Translations under genes and position numbers: made by a program
Shown: piece by piece, positions 44,282 to 52,342 of the stretch
How positions within the stretch are numbered: the stretch's first letter is position 1
Layout of the letters: each line of letters opens with the position of its first letter
NCBI GenBank assembly: GCA_965217175.1
Contig: OZ244251.1
Location: 868,001 to 932,000 of the forward strand
Length of the DNA: 64,000 nucleotides
DNA from: Bin87 sp965217175
GTDB lineage: Bacteria; Chloroflexota; Dehalococcoidia; Lucifugimonadales; UBA3495
Reading direction: 5' to 3'
The notes under the pieces: generated by a model
What the model saw: the letters and a program-made list of their open reading frames with translations, nothing else
What the model was told of the DNA's origin: nothing
The model's database searches: none

Positions 44282-45538
44282 ATGCAATTCAAAGCACAGG
44301 GGAATCCGAAACGCCGGTGGACGCTGGCGTTGTTTTTTACCCTGACGATGGTAGCGATGCTGTCCGTCGGTGTGGCCTGCGGGGGTGAGGACGAGGCGGC
44401 AACCGCAGTACCGACGTTCTCGTTGCCCACGGATTTGCCGAGTCAGGAGGCAGTGGGTGACGGAGGTGGAGAGGCGACGGCGGCGGTGGCCGGAAGCGAC
44501 TACTGGAGCGGGCCGCGCACCTGGGATCCGGAAGACGTGTCTGGCCTGGAACGGGTTACGCAGGAGCTGGTCGCTCCGCCGTTTTTCCCGGAGCACGAGC
44601 AGGTGAATACCGGGGATCCACGGGTCGTCGAGATTCGGATGGTGGTGGAAGAGAAGGAGATCGAGGTAACTTCGGGTGTGTTCATGTGGGCGTTCACGTT
44701 CAACGGATCGGTACCCGGCCCCATCATCGTGGTGCACGAGGGGGACTACGTGGAGCTGACCCTGGTAAACCCTTCCAGCAATGAGCTGCTGCACAACATA
44801 GACCTTCACGCCTCCAGCGGCGCCCTGGGCGGCGGTTCGCTGACCCAGGTTGGGCCGGGGCAGGAGGTGGTGCTGCGGTTCCGGGCGACCAAGGCCGGCG
44901 TGTTCATCTACCACTGCGCGCCCGGCGGAACGATGGTGCCGTGGCACGTGGTACACGGAATGAACGGGGCGATCATGGTGTTGCCTCGGGAAGGCCTGAG
45001 AGATCCCGCGGGCAATCCGATCTCCTACGACCGCGCCTACTACGTGGGGGAGCAGGATTACTACCTGCCGCGGGACGAAAACGGTGAGTTCAAGCGCTAC
45101 GAAAGCCCGTCCGCCTCTATGGTGGACGATCTGGCGGCGATGAAGACGTTGATACCGACGCACATTGTGTTCAACGGAGTTACCGGTGCGCTGCAGGGTG
45201 ACGGCCAACTGACTGCCAACGTGGGCGAAAACGTGCTGATTGTCCACTCACAAGCCAACCGGCAGTCCTATCCGCACCTGATTGGCGGGCACGGCGACTA
45301 CGTTTGGGAGCGCGGCGGGTTCAACAGTCCGCCGGCGGTGGACCTGGAGACCTGGGTGGTAGCCGCCGGTTCCGCCGGGGCGTCGATTCACACGATTCGG
45401 CAACCGGGAACCTATGCCTACCTGTCGCACAACCTCATCGAGGCGTTCGTGTTCGATGCCAAGGCGATACTGGTGGCGGAAGGCGAATGGGACAACGACC
45501 TGATGGAACAGATAAAGGAACCCGGCCCAATCCAGTAA
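44282..45538 (+). CDS. nirK: Copper-containing nitrite reductase NirK, lipoprotein
   Basis: This encodes 418 residues. An N-terminal hydrophobic segment ends in a lipobox with Cys33 (VGVACGGE), so the protein should be lipid-anchored on the outer face. Copper ligands match NirK: His171, Cys212, His222 and Met227 for type 1; His176, His211 and a late His in YAYLSHNLIEAF for type 2. Catalytic Asp174 (HNIDLHA) and the THIVFNGVTGAL segment with the catalytic His are also present. It has an extra residue between Cys212 and His222 relative to proteobacterial enzymes. It reduces nitrite to NO. A charged, Thr/Pro-poor linker of about 50 residues follows the lipobox. Confidence 0.92.
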   Translation: MQFKAQGNPKRRWTLALFFTLTMVAMLSVGVACGGEDEAATAVPTFSLPTDLPSQEAVGDGGGEATAAVAGSDYWSGPRTWDPEDVSGLERVTQELVAPPFFPEHEQVNTGDPRVVEIRMVVEEKEIEVTSGVFMWAFTFNGSVPGPIIVVHEGDYVELTLVNPSSNELLHNIDLHASSGALGGGSLTQVGPGQEVVLRFRATKAGVFIYHCAPGGTMVPWHVVHGMNGAIMVLPREGLRDPAGNPISYDRAYYVGEQDYYLPRDENGEFKRYESPSASMVDDLAAMKTLIPTHIVFNGVTGALQGDGQLTANVGENVLIVHSQANRQSYPHLIGGHGDYVWERGGFNSPPAVDLETWVVAAGSAGASIHTIRQPGTYAYLSHNLIEAFVFDAKAILVAEGEWDNDLMEQIKEPGPIQ

Positions 45539-45555
45539 CCGACGCACGAATTTAA

Positions 45556-45584
45556 GGAGCGCAGTTGAATAGCAACTGCGCTCC
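45556..45584 (+). terminator. Hairpin downstream of nirK
   Basis: A perfect 12-bp stem (45556-45567 with 45573-45584) with loop AATAG lies 17 bp after the nirK stop. No T-run follows, so termination may be incomplete. Confidence 0.6.
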
Positions 45585-45649
45585 AGGTCATGAATAATGG
45601 GTTAGCATACGTTCCCAATATTCTTTGATTCACCAAGGAGAAACGATCA

Positions 45650-46075
45650 ATGTCTACTGCCGCACCGGTGTACACCTATACGTACGACCACATCCATGTA
45701 CGCACCAAAGACCCGGAAGGGATGGCTAGTTTTTTCGAGACCATGTTTGGGGCGACAGTATTGAACCGCGTCCAAAGCGACGGGGTGCCCCGCGTTGATC
45801 TGGACGTGAACGGGTTGGCGATCTTCATCGCAAGCGTGGCTCCCGAGGAGCACATCGACTCCAACCCCAGTGATCCGCACCTTGGCCTGGACCACTTTGG
45901 GTTTCGGGTCGATGATATTGACGGGGCGGTGGAAGACCTGCGGAGCAAGGGCGCTGAGATCTACGTGGAGCCCCGCACCATCAGGCCGGGCGTCCGCATC
46001 GCCTTCGTGCGGGGGCCGGACGACGTGCGCGTGGAACTGTTGCAACGCGATGGTTCGGGGTTGATGGTGCCGTAG
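45650..46075 (+). CDS. VOC (glyoxalase/dioxygenase) family protein
   Basis: This encodes 141 residues; the ATG follows CAAGGAGAAACGATCA. Pattern of paired beta-alpha-beta units: YDHIHVRTKDPEGMASFFET, LGLDHFGFRVDDIDGAVEDL, and RIAFVRGPDDVRVELLQR. His, His and Glu positions (HIHV, LDHFG, VELLQ) fit a metal site. The activity (glyoxalase, dioxygenase, epimerase) is open. Confidence 0.83.
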   Translation: MSTAAPVYTYTYDHIHVRTKDPEGMASFFETMFGATVLNRVQSDGVPRVDLDVNGLAIFIASVAPEEHIDSNPSDPHLGLDHFGFRVDDIDGAVEDLRSKGAEIYVEPRTIRPGVRIAFVRGPDDVRVELLQRDGSGLMVP

Positions 46076-46097
46076 CCAGGCGGTTAGGCAGCCGAGT

Positions 46098-46298
46098 TCA
46101 TCGCTGCCTTAACCAACTCCAGATTGCAAGGCCGGCCAGCAGGACGCCCAGGCCGACCAGTACCCACGCTACGCCTTTGATGAGGAGCAGGCCGATGGGC
46201 GAAAGCAGGAAAACGCCCAGACAAAACAATACCAATCCGCAGCCGGCTGCTCCGGGAGGTCCAGAGGCGCGACGTATCATCGGACGTTGCGGTCGCAT
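46098..46298 (-). CDS. Small membrane protein
   Basis: This encodes 66 residues from the ATG at 46298, or at 46280 (MIRRASGPP). A hydrophobic core of two segments (about residues 19-36 and 40-58) ends WSWLRQR. It begins 7 bp after the MBL gene stop, so it probably rides on that transcript. No family recognised. Confidence 0.5.
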   Translation of the reverse strand: MRPQRPMIRRASGPPGAAGCGLVLFCLGVFLLSPIGLLLIKGVAWVLVGLGVLLAGLAIWSWLRQR

Positions 46299-46305
46299 GG
46301 CGCGT

Positions 46306-47136
46306 TTATCCGGGCAGGGTGTAGATGGCTTCCTGCTCATTGACGCGATGCTCATGCCGCAGTTTTTCGAGGTGCGTACGCACGTTGCGGCCGGCGGCGT
46401 CGCGCAACGACCTGCGCAGGTTCCGTGGGTAGACGGCGGCCACGATTTCCTCAACGGTGGCAGCGCCCTTGGCAATCGCCGACAGCACCTGGTCTTCGCG
46501 ACCCTGGCGGTGGGCAATCTGCTGCAGGATGCGGGGTTCGCCGCGCAGGATGGTGCTGCCGTGGCCGGGGCAAACCACCTGCGGGCGGGTTTTGGCCATG
46601 CGGTTCAACGAGGACATGTACAGTTTCAGGTTGCGAACGCTGGATGACGAGTTGCCCAGCAGGTTATCGCCGCTGAATAGTACGCGGTCGGGCCGCAGGA
46701 AGTAGCAGACGTGATCTTCCTCGTGGCCCGGCGTAAACAGTGGCCTGAGGGTCGCGCCGCCGCCAGTGGCAATAACTTCGGGGGCCGTAAGGGCAACCAC
46801 TGAGCCGCCGCCGAGGATGTGCTGCAACCTGGGCGCCAGCTTGGGGTGGCAGCGCACCGGGCAATCGAACAGCTCCTGCAACCGGTCGAGGCCGCCGATA
46901 TGGTCGCCGTGGCCGTGGGTAATCAGGATGGCGTCGATGACGGGGCGGCCCAACTCGTCCCAGTAGGCCGCGATTTGATGACGCCAGGCACGGTAGGGTT
47001 CGCCCGAATCGATCATCACCATGTGGCCGGCCGGGTCGCCGACGAAGTATATCTGGGTGCCGCCCGGATGCATTGCGCCGTAAGCGTTTGGGTCTTCCTG
47101 GATATGGGTGCTGTACACGTGATCGGTAATCTGCAT
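46306..47136 (-). CDS. MBL-fold metallo-hydrolase with C-terminal winged-helix-like part
   Basis: This encodes 276 residues from the ATG at 47136, which follows GGTGAGTCTCGTC; a GTG at 47151 overlapping the trxB stop is the alternative. Metal motif ITHGHGDHIGGLDRL is near residue 74, with TPGHEEDHVCYF, LFSGDNLLG and CPGHGSTI. The last 70 residues (RQGREDQVLSAIAKGAATVEE, then helix-rich) match the lactamase_B C-terminal helical domain of LACTB2-like proteins. It lies directly downstream of trxB. Confidence 0.87.
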   Translation of the reverse strand: MQITDHVYSTHIQEDPNAYGAMHPGGTQIYFVGDPAGHMVMIDSGEPYRAWRHQIAAYWDELGRPVIDAILITHGHGDHIGGLDRLQELFDCPVRCHPKLAPRLQHILGGGSVVALTAPEVIATGGGATLRPLFTPGHEEDHVCYFLRPDRVLFSGDNLLGNSSSSVRNLKLYMSSLNRMAKTRPQVVCPGHGSTILRGEPRILQQIAHRQGREDQVLSAIAKGAATVEEIVAAVYPRNLRRSLRDAAGRNVRTHLEKLRHEHRVNEQEAIYTLPG

Positions 47137-47144
47137 GACGAGAC

Positions 47145-48071
47145 TCACCACTGCCTGGAGTTGATGTAGCGGAATGCCGCGATGGCAGCGGTTGCGCCGT
47201 CGCCGGCCGATGCCACCAGTTGGGACGCTGACTGCTGGCGGATATCACCGGCGGCGAAAAGACCCGGTTTGGGGGTATCCATGGTGAGGCCCACTGGTAC
47301 GTGGCCTGAGTTGTCCAGCGGAACCAGGTTGGCGATGGGCGCCGAGTTGGGATTCAAACCGACGTACACGAACAGGCCATGCACCGGCTCCACCGTCTCG
47401 CCGTCGGCGGAACGTACGCGAATGCCAGTTACCGCGTCTTCGCCCAGCACCTCAACGATTTCGGTGTTGTATCGCACCTCGATCTTGCCGGAGGCGGCGA
47501 TGCGTTCCTGCAAAACGCTCTGGGAGTCCAGCGCGTCGCCGCGGTGAAACAGGATGACACGGTCGGCGTAGTCGGTGAGGGTGAGGGCTTCGTCGGCTGC
47601 GGAGTCGCCGCCGCCCACGACCGCGACGGTTTGCCCCATGTACATTGGGCCATCGCAGGTGGCGCAGTGAGAAACGCCACGTCCGTTGAATTCTTCCTCG
47701 CCTGGGATGCCGAGGGTGCGCAAAGAGGAGCCGGCTGCCATGATGACCGCCTTGGCGCGATACGTGCTGCCGCCGTCGCCAACCACCTGCAGGTAGTCAC
47801 CGTTGGCGTTCACGTCGGTAACCGTGTCCATTAGGATTTCCACGCCGGCGTCCATGGCCTGTTCCTGGGTTGACGGGCCGAGTTCGTAGCCGGCGATGCC
47901 CTGGGGGAAGCCGGGGAAATTCTCGATGCGCTCCAGGTTGATAATCTGAGCGCCGGCCATCATTTCTTCAACGATGGCGGTGCTCAGGCCGTGGCGGGCT
48001 GAGTAGATGCCGGCGGTGAGACCGGCCATGCCGGCGCCGATGATTATCACGTCGTAGTTCTGTTCAGGCAC
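47145..48071 (-). CDS. trxB: Thioredoxin reductase
   Basis: This encodes 308 residues from a GTG at 48071, which follows TGAGGTTTCCCA. FAD site VIIGAGMAGLTAGIYSARHG at the N-terminus; redox-active SHCATCDGPMYMG near residue 138; NAD(P) site VVGGGDSAADEALTLTDYA; FAD-closing FAAGDIRQQSASQLVASAGD. It reduces thioredoxin using NADPH. Upstream is a Uma2 gene, and downstream an MBL hydrolase and a small membrane protein on the same strand. Confidence 0.92.
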   Translation of the reverse strand: MPEQNYDVIIIGAGMAGLTAGIYSARHGLSTAIVEEMMAGAQIINLERIENFPGFPQGIAGYELGPSTQEQAMDAGVEILMDTVTDVNANGDYLQVVGDGGSTYRAKAVIMAAGSSLRTLGIPGEEEFNGRGVSHCATCDGPMYMGQTVAVVGGGDSAADEALTLTDYADRVILFHRGDALDSQSVLQERIAASGKIEVRYNTEIVEVLGEDAVTGIRVRSADGETVEPVHGLFVYVGLNPNSAPIANLVPLDNSGHVPVGLTMDTPKPGLFAAGDIRQQSASQLVASAGDGATAAIAAFRYINSRQW

Positions 48072-48128
48072 TGGGAAACCTCACTGGGAGTTGGTCAGGG
48101 CGGGTGATGGTTCAGGACTGGGGATCGT

Positions 48129-48812
48129 TCAGGATTGGGAATTGTTCATGTAATCGAAGATTCGCTCGCGAACAGCAAACTGGAACCCGGGCAGGACATT
48201 CTGGTCGCCGTCAACAAATTCGGGATCGCGCAATATCTCTGGATCATGACCGGGACGGAAAATAGATATGGTGCGGGTTGCGGCGTCGATCAACCAGGCC
48301 AGGCGCGTACCATGCTCGACGAACAGGTTGATCTTGTCGATCAGCTCGGCATCGCTGTTGGTGGGCGATTTAATCTCGGCAATGAAATCGGGGGCGAACT
48401 GCGCGACCGGACGGTTTATCGCCAGCATCAATTCTTGTTGCCGTTCCGAAGCCACCCAGGTAGCGTCCGGCCCGCGCCTTGAACCATCGGGAAATCCGAA
48501 ACGACCGGTGGGTCCGCCTACGAAGCCGCCGTATTCCCTGGCCCAAATGGTCAGGTCGGTTGATAACTGGGTTTCGTGGTAAAAACCAGGATTTCCGGTG
48601 GGTGCCATAATCAGCAAACGTCCTGTGTTGGAAATTTCGTAGGTCTGGCCCTCGTCAGAGTTGCGCTCGGAAAATTCGACGAACCAGTTGTCCAGGTCCG
48701 GGTCGGCCAGCGACTTGCCGAATTCGGCAAGGGGGATGGTCACGGTGGACGACCTGGGCTCCTCCGGATGGGATGGAATGGGCTGATTCTGGCGCGTACT
48801 GGTGGTGGTCAT
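48129..48812 (-). CDS. Uma2 family (DUF820) restriction endonuclease-like protein
   Basis: This encodes 227 residues from the ATG at 48812, which follows CGAGGCACACC. Signatures: YEISNTGRLLIMAPTGNPGF, GPDATWVASERQQELMLAIN, PDFIAEIKSPTNSDAELIDK and NLFVEHGTRLAWLIDAATRT. This is the PD-(D/E)xK core. It is a different lineage from the copy at 14433. Function unknown; members often occur in many copies per genome. Confidence 0.85.
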   Translation of the reverse strand: MTTTSTRQNQPIPSHPEEPRSSTVTIPLAEFGKSLADPDLDNWFVEFSERNSDEGQTYEISNTGRLLIMAPTGNPGFYHETQLSTDLTIWAREYGGFVGGPTGRFGFPDGSRRGPDATWVASERQQELMLAINRPVAQFAPDFIAEIKSPTNSDAELIDKINLFVEHGTRLAWLIDAATRTISIFRPGHDPEILRDPEFVDGDQNVLPGFQFAVRERIFDYMNNSQS

Positions 48813-48925
48813 GGTGTGCCTCGAAACAATGGACTGCCAATGGCTGGTGACGTGCCGGCGCACCTGCTGATTGTACCATCGCCCACCGACGGGATACGGA
48901 TGGTATCCCAGCGTTCGCCAGTTGG

Positions 48926-49750
48926 TTAGCGGGCCACCGCCGGCGAGGGTAGCAACGCATCGCGCACGGCCAGCGCATCAGGGACGGCGGGCGACAGTGC
49001 GTCGCTGGCGTTATCTGGAGCCCCAGCCGATTCGGCCATTTCGGCCACGCGCTGACGGGCGTATTGACAGTATTCATCGGAGATTTCCAGGCCGATGAAA
49101 TCCCGTCCTTCCAGGCGGGCCGCGACTCCGGTGGTGCCGCTGCCCATGAATGGGTCCAGCACGACGCGGGCGGTGGTGGCGGCGATGGCGCGTCGGGCCA
49201 GATCCAGAGGGAAAGAAGCCGGATGGGGGTTGTTCCGGTCTTGCTGGATGCGCCAGACATCCCCGACGCCGCCGGCCTTGGCAGCCAAGCGGAATTCGGG
49301 GTGGGCGATGAGGTATATGACCTCGTAGGTGGGCAGGAAGTAGCCGGGATTATGGTTGAATCCGCCGGAGCGTTGCCAGATGATGATTTGCCGAACCGGG
49401 AACCCGTCCATGATGTCGGCCCGGTCCTGGAGCAGGCCACGCTGCACTCGCCATTTGTGGTTGTAGAAGATTGCTCCGTGGGGCCCCAGCACGCGCAGCA
49501 TGGCTCGCAGGCATTCTCGCTGCCATTCGACGTAGTCTTCGTGGGGCATACAGTCACCGTGATCGGCGTAGCCCTGCATCAACGCGGAACGCGACCACTT
49601 GCCGCCGTTGCCGTTCTTCATGCCGTTGCCGCTGCTGTTCAGGAGGTTGTACGGCGGTGAAGTTACCACCAGGTCCACCGAGCCGGCCGGCATCTGGGAC
49701 ATCAGTTGCAGACAGTCCCCCTGGTGGGTTTGGTTTAACCAACGGCTCAT
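48926..49750 (-). CDS. Site-specific DNA methyltransferase (N4-cytosine or N6-adenine, beta-type order)
   Basis: This encodes 274 residues from the ATG at 49750; a TTG at 49762 would add four residues, and neither has a ribosome site. Catalytic motif IV VDLVVTSPPYN is near residue 32, and the AdoMet-binding motif VVLDPFMGSGTTGVAA is near residue 206. The TSPPY spelling favours N4-cytosine methylation. No restriction gene is adjacent, so it looks like an orphan methyltransferase. The C-terminal tail is Ala/Pro-rich. Confidence 0.88.
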   Translation of the reverse strand: MSRWLNQTHQGDCLQLMSQMPAGSVDLVVTSPPYNLLNSSGNGMKNGNGGKWSRSALMQGYADHGDCMPHEDYVEWQRECLRAMLRVLGPHGAIFYNHKWRVQRGLLQDRADIMDGFPVRQIIIWQRSGGFNHNPGYFLPTYEVIYLIAHPEFRLAAKAGGVGDVWRIQQDRNNPHPASFPLDLARRAIAATTARVVLDPFMGSGTTGVAARLEGRDFIGLEISDEYCQYARQRVAEMAESAGAPDNASDALSPAVPDALAVRDALLPSPAVAR

Positions 49751-50000
49751 AATTTGGTGCAATTTCTAAAAAAGGTAAATAAACTGCGCCTATTGAACCC
49801 CAACCGGCGCACGAAGCGCATAGAGATGGGCCTGCAACTTTTGATGGGATGATCGGGATGGGCTGATGGTTGGACAAGGCCAGGTCGTTGCGTCGCCCGT
49901 TTGACACGCCTACAATGACGGCGGGAATCATTGATGGCGGGAATCATTGCTTGCGCTGACGAGATCGGCGCTGGGCCGAAAATAATCAGGAGGCGCGAAT

Positions 50001-50903
50001 ATGCCCATAGAAAAGTTATCCCCTGCGTTGGACAACATCATCGACAGCGACGCCCCAATAGAGGAACACGGCACCGGATATGGTGGGTCGGAGGGACCGG
50101 CGGAGGGGCCGGTGTGGTGGAGTGACGGCGGCTACCTGCTGTTTAGCGATATCCACAACAACCGCCGGATGCGCTACACGCCGGGAAGCGGCGTTACCGT
50201 GGACGCCGAACCGGTAAATCGCCACAATGGCCTGACGCGCGACCAGCAGGGTCGCCTTATCGCGGCCGAACACGATGGCCGGCGCGTCAGCCGGCTGGAG
50301 CGCGACGGGTCCACCACGGTGTTGGCCAACCAGTTCCAGGGTCGCCAGCTGAACCGCCCCAACGACGTAGTTGTGAAGTCCGACGGCAGCATTTATTTCA
50401 CCGACCCGTGGACATTCCGCCGCCCCCGCGAGCAGTGGGAACAGACGATTTCTGGCGTATTTCGGCTGTCGGCCGACCTGGGTACGCTCACATTGCTGGC
50501 ATCCGACTTTGTGGTGCCCAACGGACTGGCTTTCTCTCCCGACGAGAGCATCCTTTACGTGAACGATTCACGCCGGGGAATCATCAGGGCTTTTGAAGTT
50601 CAGGACGACGGGAGCGTGTCATTGGCGACGCAGAGGTTGTTCGCCGATATGCGCGGCGAGCGGGAAGGCGTACCCGATGGTATGAAAGTGGACGTTGAAG
50701 GCAACGTTTATTGCGGCGGTGCGGGCGGTCTGCACATCATGAATCCTGGGGGAGAGACGTTGGGAATCGTGGTGCATGGTCAGCCGGCCACCACTAACCT
50801 TTGCTTTGGCGGCGCGGACTGGAAGACGCTGTACTTCACGAGTCGCAACACGGTAGGCAGCGTGCCGGTGAAAATCGCAGGCTTGCCGGTTCCTGCCAGG
50901 TAA
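50001..50903 (+). CDS. SMP-30/gluconolactonase family protein
   Basis: This encodes 300 residues; the ATG follows CAGGAGGCGCGAAT. Six-bladed propeller signatures: GPAEGPVWWSDGGYLLFSDI, NGLTRDQQGRLIAAEH, LNRPNDVVVKSDGSIYFTDP, VVPNGLAFSPDESILYVNDS and GVPDGMKVDVEGNVYCGG. The metal-binding Glu, Asn and Asp appear in these motifs. It hydrolyses sugar or other lactones, substrate unknown. Confidence 0.9.
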   Translation: MPIEKLSPALDNIIDSDAPIEEHGTGYGGSEGPAEGPVWWSDGGYLLFSDIHNNRRMRYTPGSGVTVDAEPVNRHNGLTRDQQGRLIAAEHDGRRVSRLERDGSTTVLANQFQGRQLNRPNDVVVKSDGSIYFTDPWTFRRPREQWEQTISGVFRLSADLGTLTLLASDFVVPNGLAFSPDESILYVNDSRRGIIRAFEVQDDGSVSLATQRLFADMRGEREGVPDGMKVDVEGNVYCGGAGGLHIMNPGGETLGIVVHGQPATTNLCFGGADWKTLYFTSRNTVGSVPVKIAGLPVPAR

Positions 50904-51033
50904 CCGCCGGCACGCCGACCCGCGTGCTATAGGACAGTAAATTCAACAACCTTACAAATACCCTGCCCATACTCTCTGCCTCCGGGCGGAGGGACCGATG
51001 GCAGTACGAGCACTATCAATCAGGAGGAAAAAG

Positions 51034-51408
51034 ATGCGAGTAGTTCGAATAGCCAATGTAGAGCACATACCGTTGGGCCCCGCGGCAGCCGTACCGGGAT
51101 GGACGGGCGGCGAGGTGCACCGCACGCGTCAACCCATCATCCCAGAGGGAGAGAGTGATTTTTTCAACGCCAGCATCGTCAATTTCCAGACGGGCGCGCA
51201 GACGGGATGGCACCGCCACAGCAGCGACCAGATTCTGGTAATCACCACGGGCAACGGGACCGTGGCCGACGAAACCCACGAGGTGGAAGTAGGCGTCGGT
51301 GACGTGGTGCAGATCAAGGCCGGCGAAAATCACTGGCACGGCGCCACTGCAAACGGTTACATGGGCCACATCACCATTACCGCCAGCGATAGCACCGCCA
51401 GCCGGTAG
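51034..51408 (+). CDS. Cupin domain protein
   Basis: This encodes 124 residues; the ATG at 51034 follows CAGGAGGAAAAAG, better than the in-frame ATG at 50998. Cupin motif 1 GWHRHSSDQILVITTGNGTV and motif 2 VGVGDVVQIKAGENHWHGA are complete. The metal set His, His, (Gln) and His is present. Similar to quercetinase/carboxymuconolactone-associated cupins; the function is open. Confidence 0.86.
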   Translation: MRVVRIANVEHIPLGPAAAVPGWTGGEVHRTRQPIIPEGESDFFNASIVNFQTGAQTGWHRHSSDQILVITTGNGTVADETHEVEVGVGDVVQIKAGENHWHGATANGYMGHITITASDSTASR

Positions 51409-51417
51409 GGGTTAGGC

Positions 51418-51538
51418 CCTTACCCCCGGGTCAAGCCCGGGGCAGGCTCTAACCCTCTCCCAGAGAGAGGGAGGGATCTCAGCCGCAACGGCCAAAAAGC
51501 CCCTCTTCCAGAGGGAGAGGGGCTGGGGTGAGGGGATT
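51418..51538. repeat. Dispersed palindromic repeats before the CoA-binding gene
   Basis: CCCCCGGGTCAAGCCCGGGG (51423-51442), CCCTCTCCCAGAGAGAGGGAGG (51453-51474) and AGCCCCTCTTCCAGAGGGAG with AGGGGCT (51498-51524) form three palindromes. The last one ends near the ribosome site at 51541. Confidence 0.8.
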
Positions 51539-51553
51539 CCAGGAGGAGAAAAC

Positions 51554-51991
51554 ATGGACTTGATCGACGAGATACTGGATAACGTAAAGACGATCGCGGT
51601 GGTGGGGTTGTCGGACAATCCGGCGCGCGCCAGCCACGGCGTGTCGGCGTATATGCAGGCGCAAGGGTACCGCATTATTCCGGTGAATCCGGCGCTGAAG
51701 GGCGCAGCTGTGCTGGGCGAGCAGTCGTACGACGATCTGGAATCGGCGCTGGCAGCCGCGCAGGCGCAGGGCGTTGCCATTGACCTGGTGGACGTATTCC
51801 GGCGCAGCGAACTGGCGGGCGAAGTTGCCGACGGCGCGGTACGCATCGGAGCCAGTTACATCTGGATGCAGGACGGTGTGGTGGATGAGGCGGCAGCGGA
51901 GCGGGCACGCACCAGGGGCGTGGGCGTAATTATGGACGACTGCATTCTGCGTCAACATAAGCGCCGGCGGGGTTCCGGGATCGCCAGTTAA
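51554..51991 (+). CDS. CoA-binding domain protein (YccU type)
   Basis: This encodes 145 residues; the ATG follows CCAGGAGGAGAAAAC. Rossmann-like CoA-binding signature: TIAVVGLSDNPARASHGVSA, YMQAQGYRIIPVNPALKGA, and IDLVDVFRRSELAGEVADGA. The family is widespread and of uncertain role, related to succinyl-CoA synthetase alpha. It stands alone between repeats and the second DUF1800 cassette. Confidence 0.87.
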   Translation: MDLIDEILDNVKTIAVVGLSDNPARASHGVSAYMQAQGYRIIPVNPALKGAAVLGEQSYDDLESALAAAQAQGVAIDLVDVFRRSELAGEVADGAVRIGASYIWMQDGVVDEAAAERARTRGVGVIMDDCILRQHKRRRGSGIAS

Positions 51992-52033
51992 AACCACAAT
52001 ACCAAGTATGTGATCCGGGGTAACCACGGATTG

Positions 52034-52074
52034 ATTGCCGCCAGCGTGAAATCGTAAACATCGCCGGCGGCAAT
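52034..52074 (+). terminator. Hairpin downstream of the CoA-binding gene
   Basis: A perfect 9-bp stem ATTGCCGCC (52034-52042) with GGCGGCAAT (52066-52074) encloses a 23-nt loop. No T-run. The rest of the 351-bp gap (51992-52342) holds the promoter at 52189-52218. Confidence 0.4.
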
Positions 52075-52188
52075 TATGATGTTCTATCAGTACGGCAGCC
52101 CAGTTGGCGTGGAGGCGTGGTGGCGGTTATACGCATAAATCGCACGGGAAATTGCGAAACCCGCAATGGTGGATCGGTATCCGTTGCC

Positions 52189-52218
52189 TTGACACTTTAT
52201 CCCGCCGGCGAGTAGTAT
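52189..52218 (+). promoter_or_regulatory. Sigma70-type promoter of the second DUF1800 cassette
   Basis: TTGACA (52189-52194) and TAGTAT (52213-52218) are separated by 18 bp. The leader would be about 115 nt. The sequence CCGTTGCCTTGA spanning the -35 box is shared with the nirK promoter. Confidence 0.65.
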
Positions 52219-52342
52219 GCCGCTATCTGAGTGGTGTGACCGCGCGGTTCCGCGTCGGCTACCGGTACCGTTACGGATTGCACCTACCGAATATCCGTAT
52301 CGAGAAAGAAATCGTCAAAAGGTGAAGCAGGAGGAACACGCT

